A stretch of DNA of 8,483 nt from Patescibacteria group bacterium (GTDB taxonomy: Bacteria > Patescibacteriota > Minisyncoccia > Phycocordibacterales > PALSA-1337), in contig JAGWNR010000022.1 in assembly GCA_028871265.1 (NCBI GenBank), forward strand, positions 1 to 8,483, read 5' to 3'. The translations under genes and the position numbers were made by a program. Positions within the stretch are counted from its first letter, which is position 1. Every line of letters starts with the position of its first letter. This document shows positions 4,806 to 8,483 of the stretch, one piece after another. The notes under the pieces were generated by a model. It ran no database searches, was not told where the DNA came from, and saw only the letters and a list, made by a program, of their open reading frames with translations.

Positions 4806-6057
4806 ACTTCAACTTACTACGGCGCAAAAATGCCGGTACAACGCCCCAATCATCGTCGTCTTTCTCTTTCTTGTCTTCGATTTTTTCTTTTGGTGCAATT
4901 GGTGGAGTGATATCCCGAACGGATTCTTTTTCTTTGGCAATAGAAGCCGGTGCAACCGGCACCACTGGTTCACGAACTGATTCACGTGGTTCACGAGCAG
5001 ATAAGGTATTAAAAATTCGGCGTTTCTCTTCTTTCTGTGGAATAGGTAAAACATCTTCGATAGTTTTTTGTGCAGGTCTAGAAGTGTTTGTTGGTTTACC
5101 GGATTCTGGAAAACCGGCGGCAATAACAGTAATCCTGATTTCATTCTTCTTTAATTTATCGTCTCTGATGGTACCGAATATGACCTTGGCGTCTTTGTCG
5201 ATTGATTCAGTAATGACCTTGGCGGCATCTTGGATTTCAAACATGGTTAGGTCTTCGCCACCGGCGATTGAGAAGAGGACACCCTTTGCACCGGCGATAG
5301 AAACATCCAAAAGGGGAGAGTTAATCGCCTGACGAGCCGCTTCTGTAGCGCGATTTTCACCCGAGGCCGAACCAACACCCATGAGCGCCGAACCGGCGTT
5401 TTCCAAAACGGCGCGCACGTCAGCAAAGTCAATGTTGATAATACCTGGCGTAGTAATTAAATCAGAAATACCTTCGACAGCCTGACGCAAAATTTCGTCA
5501 CAAATAGCGAAGGCATTTTTCATTGTAGTATTTTTCTCAACAATTGAAAGCAGGCGATCGTTTGGAATTATAATGATGGCGTCGACTTCTTTTTTCAAAT
5601 CGTTGATGGCACCCTCGGCAATTTTTGAACGCTGTTGACCTTCAAAGAAAAATGGCCTAGTGACGACGGCGACCGTGAGAGCGCCGAGCTCCTTGGCGAT
5701 GCGAGCGGCCACCGGTGAAGCACCGCTAAATGTACCGCCGCCGGTACCGCCGGAAATAAAAACCATATCAGCGCCTTTTAATGATTCTTGGACGTCCTCT
5801 TTTGATTCTTCTAATGCTCGACGACCAAGTTCAGGATTCATACCGGTGCCCAGACCGCGAGTGAGATTTTTACCAATATTGACTCTCTTTTTTGCCAATG
5901 ATCGATGTAAATCCTGCGCATCTGTATTAATGGCGACAAAATCGACGCCGCGTACTTTGGAATTAACCATGTGGTTCAGCGCATTGCCACCGGAACCGCC
6001 TAATCCGACGACCTTGATTCTGGCAAATGTTTCGATTTCAGGAGTGACGTGAGGCAT
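4804..6057 (-). CDS. ftsZ: Cell division protein FtsZ with atypical tubulin signature
   Basis: A 417-residue tubulin-like GTPase that assembles the cytokinetic ring. The GTP-binding domain opens with IKVVGLGGSGGNALN (14-28) and NTDAQDL (44-50). It has GLGTGMNPELGR (68-79), the signature loop at 106-112, PNDRLL (165-170), and the catalytic T7 loop NIDFAD (208-213) in the usual NIDFADVRAVLENAG context. The signature reads GGGTFSG where FtsZ normally has GGGTGTG; the codons are aca-ttt-agc, with no frame disturbance around them. After the polymerising domain (to about 320) comes a charged, Pro-rich linker with a small 21-bp-period repeat (REP...REP, DNA 4966-4996), and then DDDDWGVVPAFLRR, matching the conserved C-terminal peptide that docks to FtsA. 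ftsA lies 135 bp upstream, and ftsZ also has its own promoter. The start ATG 6057 lacks a Shine-Dalgarno. Confidence 0.97.
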   Translation of the reverse strand: MPHVTPEIETFARIKVVGLGGSGGNALNHMVNSKVRGVDFVAINTDAQDLHRSLAKKRVNIGKNLTRGLGTGMNPELGRRALEESKEDVQESLKGADMVFISGGTGGGTFSGASPVAARIAKELGALTVAVVTRPFFFEGQQRSKIAEGAINDLKKEVDAIIIIPNDRLLSIVEKNTTMKNAFAICDEILRQAVEGISDLITTPGIINIDFADVRAVLENAGSALMGVGSASGENRATEAARQAINSPLLDVSIAGAKGVLFSIAGGEDLTMFEIQDAAKVITESIDKDAKVIFGTIRDDKLKKNEIRITVIAAGFPESGKPTNTSRPAQKTIEDVLPIPQKEEKRRIFNTLSAREPRESVREPVVPVAPASIAKEKESVRDITPPIAPKEKIEDKKEKDDDDWGVVPAFLRRSKLK

Positions 6058-6140
6058 GGTAATAAAGTAAAAAATTAAATATTAAAAATCAAAATGACAA
6101 GGCATTGCAAACCATACGGCTTTTGGTAGTCGTACTGACT

Positions 6141-6168
6141 ATCATAGCAGGTTATAAAAGCGGTGCAA
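6141..6168 (-). promoter_or_regulatory. Predicted promoter of ftsZ
   Basis: On the minus strand: TTGCAC (6168-6163), a 16-bp spacer, and TATGAT (6146-6141) preceded by TGC as an extended -10. The predicted start is near 6134, leaving an untranslated leader of about 77 nt that is AT-rich near the start codon and has no Shine-Dalgarno. It lies wholly in the ftsA-ftsZ gap and is the best-scoring promoter by eye in the window. Confidence 0.7.
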
Positions 6169-6192
6169 GGTGTGGATTCTCTGTATTAAAAA

Positions 6193-7380
6193 TTACGGCA
6201 AAAACTGTTTAAACCATCGCAATATGGCTTTCCAAGAGTCGCCAAAAGGATTTTTCGTTGGCGCAATGCCAAAACCTTCATCGGCATTTAATCCAAAAAT
6301 ACAGAGACCATAAGCTACAGCCCAGGTGGCATCGCGAAAACTTTGGCGGTCATCCAAGGCTAGGTTTGATAAACCGATACGCGAAGGCAAATGCAAGGCG
6401 GTCCTAGCAATAGTCTCAACATTATTTAGGCCCGAACCACCACCGGTAATTACTATTCCAGCCGGCAAAAGACCGTTTCGCCCAATTTTTTTTAGATGAG
6501 CATCAATCAGTTCAAAAATATCCTCCAAACGTGCGGAAATAATTTCTTCCAATTTTTTACGCGGATATGAATTGCCGTTTAATGCGCCGACCTTGATTTC
6601 TTCGGCCTCCTCTAATGGAACTTTCAAACCCAATGCAATATCATTGGTAATATCGGTTGAGCCTATAGGAAAAACTTCCAAAGAAACTGGAATATTATTT
6701 TCAAAAACGCCAATAGAAACAGTTTCAGCGCCAATGTTGGCCAAAATCACGCCGGCAATTTTCTGTGATTTTGTCAGTGTGACCAAAGAGGCGGCAATCG
6801 GTGCTGCCATGACATCGTCTACTCTAACACCGGCATTTTCGACAGATTCTAATAAATCGTTCAAATGTTGCTCCAAGCAAGTTATAAAAAGCATGCTAAC
6901 CTCTAATTTCGAACCTTTCATGCCGTCAGGATTAGTACCTAGAACCGGAGAACCGTCAATTTTATAGCCTTGCGGTATTGAATGGATAATCTTTTTGTTA
7001 ACAAGGGCACTCGCCGGTACGTCTTTTTCACACTGCTCCAGTACGCGCGAAACATCAATAGTTGTTATTTCCATATCAGCTTTGGAAATAATAACTGATG
7101 ATGATGAAACGATTGATCCTAAACCGATTCCTCCCAAGCCCAAAAATGCGTTTTTGACTTTTATACCGGCGCGTTTCTCGGCTTCGTCCAAAGCAATGCG
7201 AATTGAATCTGTGACTTCTGACATATTTACTACGTATCCGTGACGAATGCCTTTTGTTTCAGTCATTGCAGCGCCAATGACACGTGGAAAACCGCGTTTA
7301 TTACGCTCTGTTCCATCGGCAATAATTACCTTGGTGTGGTAAGTGCCAATATCAATGCCTGTTACAATGTTGCGTGACAT
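6193..7380 (-). CDS. ftsA: Cell division protein FtsA (actin-like membrane tether for FtsZ)
   Basis: A 395-residue actin/Hsp70-fold protein that binds the FtsZ C-terminal peptide and anchors the ring to the membrane. The phosphate-1 motif is GIDIGTYHTKV (8-18). The FtsA-specific 1C (SHS2) region lies at about 82-165 in place of an actin subdomain. The phosphate-2 strand is ANIGAETVSIGVF (214-226), and the adenosine motif is ITGGGSGLNN (311-320). The C-terminus ends DSWKAILRWFKQFLP, an amphipathic helix with Trp and Phe on one face and Lys/Arg on the other, as expected for the FtsA membrane-targeting sequence after a flexible linker. The phosphate-2 motif usually begins with Asp and has GGT; here it is N-I-G-A-E-T, so nucleotide hydrolysis may be altered. 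ATG 7380 directly precedes the first beta strand. It follows ybeY by 74 bp and is followed by ftsZ, the classic order. Confidence 0.95.
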   Translation of the reverse strand: MSRNIVTGIDIGTYHTKVIIADGTERNKRGFPRVIGAAMTETKGIRHGYVVNMSEVTDSIRIALDEAEKRAGIKVKNAFLGLGGIGLGSIVSSSSVIISKADMEITTIDVSRVLEQCEKDVPASALVNKKIIHSIPQGYKIDGSPVLGTNPDGMKGSKLEVSMLFITCLEQHLNDLLESVENAGVRVDDVMAAPIAASLVTLTKSQKIAGVILANIGAETVSIGVFENNIPVSLEVFPIGSTDITNDIALGLKVPLEEAEEIKVGALNGNSYPRKKLEEIISARLEDIFELIDAHLKKIGRNGLLPAGIVITGGGSGLNNVETIARTALHLPSRIGLSNLALDDRQSFRDATWAVAYGLCIFGLNADEGFGIAPTKNPFGDSWKAILRWFKQFLP

Positions 7381-7404
7381 AAAGAATAATAAATTTCAAA
7401 TTCT

Positions 7405-7426
7405 AAATTCCAAACGTTTGGAATTT
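7405..7426. repeat. Perfect palindrome between ybeY and ftsA
   Basis: AAATTCCAAAC is followed immediately by its exact reverse complement, GTTTGGAATTT. One further pair (7404/7427) makes 24 bp, and beyond a single mismatch the symmetry resumes for five more pairs (7398-7433). No T-run follows on the minus strand, so a terminator is not clear. It could be an operator, an mRNA hairpin in the ftsA leader, or a copy of an intergenic repeat family. The surrounding AAATTTCAAATTC-type sequence looks like repeats common in CPR intergenic DNA, though that is from memory only. Confidence 0.65.
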
Positions 7427-7451
7427 ATAATTTAGTATTTAAAATTTTCAA
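7424..7451 (-). promoter_or_regulatory. Weak candidate promoter of ftsA
   Basis: On the minus strand: TTGAAA (7451-7446), a 16-bp spacer, and TATAAA (7429-7424), without the TG extension seen in the other promoters here. It would start transcription inside the palindrome. Such AT-rich matches arise easily by chance; ftsA may instead be read from the rpsU promoter. Confidence 0.25.
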
Positions 7452-7454
7452 GGT

Positions 7455-7850
7455 TTAAACTTTGAACTTATTGCGAAATTTAGTTTCTATGCTCTCCATT
7501 ATAGCGCCATGATCGTATCCTTTCAAATGGACCAAACCGTGGATAAATAAAAAAGCGATAAAATTATCAAAAGAACGTTCAAATTTGTGCGCCTCTTTCC
7601 TGGCTTCGCTGGGGCAAATATATATTTCACCTTCGTTATTTGATATATAAAACGATAATATATCGGTCGGGGTGTCTTTGTTCCGCCATTTTTTATTTAA
7701 ATTGTGAATTGTTTTTTTTGTAACTATGGCAACCGAGAGTTCATAATCATGACCTAAAATCATGTTTTTTATACGCAAAAAAAGCGATCGTGAAACCCGT
7801 GACTTTGTTTTATTTGAGAATAAAAATCTATCTGATAAAATTTTTTTCAT
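7455..7850 (-). CDS. ybeY: Endoribonuclease YbeY (16S rRNA 3'-end maturation)
   Basis: A 131-residue metalloprotein of the YbeY/UPF0054 family, which acts in 16S rRNA 3'-end processing and 70S quality control. The diagnostic zinc motif HGLVHLKGYDH is at 104-114 with all three His (104, 108, 114) and the Asp. Upstream lie LNKKWRNKDTPTDILSF (51-67), with the conserved Arg56 and the T-D-x-L-S-F strand, and EGEIYICP (73-80), all typical of the family. The start is taken as ATG 7850; the TTG one codon earlier is in frame but less likely. The gene begins 5 nt after the rpsU stop, so the two are co-transcribed and perhaps translationally coupled. There is no Shine-Dalgarno. It is slightly short compared with E. 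coli YbeY (about 155 residues), losing mainly terminal extensions. Confidence 0.93.
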   Translation of the reverse strand: MKKILSDRFLFSNKTKSRVSRSLFLRIKNMILGHDYELSVAIVTKKTIHNLNKKWRNKDTPTDILSFYISNNEGEIYICPSEARKEAHKFERSFDNFIAFLFIHGLVHLKGYDHGAIMESIETKFRNKFKV

Positions 7851-7855
7851 CAAAA

Positions 7856-8092
7856 CTATTTCATCAAACGATCAGGTGCTTTTCCTAGCTTGATCAAGCG
7901 GGAAACTTCTGCACGACGATCTAAAACCTTGAGAGCTTGTTTTTTGATTTTGTAATGAGACTGAACACGAGTAGAGTATCGTGTGCTGCGCACTTTTGGC
8001 AAAATGCCGGAACCTTGAACCTTTTTTGTAAAACGTCGAATAATGTTCAACGGATTTTCGTTTTGATTTGCTTTAATTTCGATATTAATCAT
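7856..8092 (-). CDS. rpsU: Small ribosomal subunit protein bS21
   Basis: A 78-residue basic protein. The bS21 pattern is visible: an N-terminal beta strand and loop (INIEIKANQNENPLNIIRRFTKKVQGSGIL, about 2-31), then a Lys/Arg-rich helical stretch, and a C-terminal segment ending E-x-x-x-L-I-K-L-G-K typical of CPR-type bS21. By family it sits at the 30S platform near the 3' end of 16S rRNA and aids mRNA binding. The middle (STRYSTRVQSHYKIKKQALKV) is more divergent than classical S21. It heads the rpsU-ybeY pair, both linked to the 16S 3' region. The promoter lies so close that at most about 2-3 nt of leader is predicted, and no Shine-Dalgarno is present. Confidence 0.87.
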   Translation of the reverse strand: MINIEIKANQNENPLNIIRRFTKKVQGSGILPKVRSTRYSTRVQSHYKIKKQALKVLDRRAEVSRLIKLGKAPDRLMK

Positions 8093-8101
8093 ATATTAAT
8101 T

Positions 8102-8130
8102 AGCATATCATAATAGATGAAGTTTTGCAA
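8102..8130 (-). promoter_or_regulatory. Predicted promoter of rpsU-ybeY (near-leaderless)
   Basis: On the minus strand: TTGCAA (8130-8125), a 17-bp spacer, and TATGCT (8107-8102) preceded by TGA as an extended -10. Only 9 nt separate the -10 from ATG 8092, so the mRNA should start about 2-3 nt before the start codon. It lies entirely in the gap after hisS. Confidence 0.7.
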
Positions 8131-8147
8131 TAGAAAATGGTGTTCAA

Positions 8148-8483
8148 TCATCTATACAATTTTTTTTCTATTTTCTTCATATATTCTGACAGCTTTTCCA
8201 GTGAAACCAGTTCCTGAGCATGCGTAGTATTGTCACGAACAATTATCTGCTTTTCAACCGCCTCTTTTTTACCAATTATGAGAGAGTACGGGGTATGATA
8301 GCGCTCAACGCTGACTACCTGGGCACCCAATCTGTCTTTTGTTAATGACATTTGTAAAGGAATTTTTATCTGTCTCAATGATTCTATTATACCCAGAGCC
8401 AATAATTTGGATTCAAAACCCAGTTGAACAAATGAAGCGATCGGTCTCTTGACACGACTCAGATCTTTGCGTAAATCGGCATG
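8148..8483 (-). CDS. hisS: Histidyl-tRNA synthetase, C-terminal anticodon-binding domain (5' part beyond window)
   Basis: The frame runs from the window edge for 111 residues to TGA (8150-8148). The apparent start at 8402 is an internal Leu codon (TTG), since the same frame continues upstream with family-like sequence. Visible: HADLRKDLSRVKRPIASFVQLGFESKLLAL, then GIIESLRQIKIP, a stretch DRLGAQVVSVERYHTPYSLIIGKKEAVEK, and QIIVRDNTTHAQELVSLEKLSEYMKK. These are the alternating helices and strands of a class II synthetase anticodon-binding (HGTP) domain; IIGKKE and VRDxxTxxQ are what HisRS shows. The enzyme charges tRNA-His. ProRS, ThrRS or GlyRS share the fold, so the His assignment rests on pattern and is less sure than the domain. 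Its TGA stop shows that TGA is not recoded here. Confidence 0.8.
   Translation of the reverse strand, partial: HADLRKDLSRVKRPIASFVQLGFESKLLALGIIESLRQIKIPLQMSLTKDRLGAQVVSVERYHTPYSLIIGKKEAVEKQIIVRDNTTHAQELVSLEKLSEYMKKIEKKLYR

Noticed and set aside
4763..5332. A 189-codon open frame on the plus strand
   Set aside because: It lies opposite the ftsZ coding sequence and is low-complexity Ser/Ala/Ile translation of the complementary strand; FtsZ explains the region fully.
8400..8402. TTG at 8402 as the start of a small 84-residue protein
   Set aside because: The frame runs open to 8483 and the upstream residues continue the synthetase C-terminal domain.

Overview
The window looks like a piece of a Candidate Phyla Radiation (Patescibacteria, probably Parcubacteria-like) chromosome. 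This is inferred from protein style, not from a search. The signs are a compact AT-leaning layout, a MurF with the CPR-type run-in to its P-loop, a short bS21, a membrane-anchored thermonuclease ending in the GLWGKC pattern, an ahpF/trxB-like reductase beside ftsA-ftsZ, and a GxxExxY protein. TGA is used as a stop (hisS) and never occurs inside a gene, so the standard bacterial code applies and the TGA=Gly code of some CPR lineages is excluded.

Layout. The plus-strand half (1-3743) carries the 3' part of murF (cell wall), tRNA-Glu(CUC), a short divergent pyruvate-kinase-family protein, a membrane-anchored SNase-type nuclease, and a GxxExxY/PD-(D/E)XK-like gene enclosed by 46-bp imperfect inverted repeats. 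The minus-strand half (8483 down to 3756) carries, in transcription order, the end of hisS, rpsU, ybeY, ftsA, ftsZ and a thioredoxin-reductase-like flavoprotein. The two halves converge at about 3743-3756, at the right edge of the GxxExxY unit.

How the genes work together. rpsU and ybeY are 5 nt apart and both concern the 30S subunit and the 3' region of 16S rRNA. They lead into ftsA and ftsZ, the core of the divisome: FtsZ keeps the C-terminal peptide that docks to FtsA, and FtsA keeps its amphipathic C-terminal membrane anchor. With murF this is a translation/wall/division neighbourhood.

Regulation. Five of six recognisable promoters carry an extended -10 of the form TGnTATnnT, and the sixth (tRNA) has the close variant TGTTACATT. 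Where a -35 is visible it tends to be TTGCAA/TTGCAC. For the pyruvate-kinase-like and nuclease genes the -10 ends exactly 6 nt before the preferred start codon, and for rpsU 9 nt before, so these mRNAs are predicted to be leaderless or nearly so. No gene whose start is visible has a clear Shine-Dalgarno sequence.

The most unusual items are the inverted-repeat-bounded GxxExxY unit, whose arms each hold four phased ACRAAT boxes and also encode both ends of the protein; an FtsZ whose tubulin signature reads GGGTFSG instead of GGGTGTG; and a pyruvate-kinase-like protein without its C-terminal domain, with a Lys at the K+-dependence position and with codon use unlike its neighbour murF.
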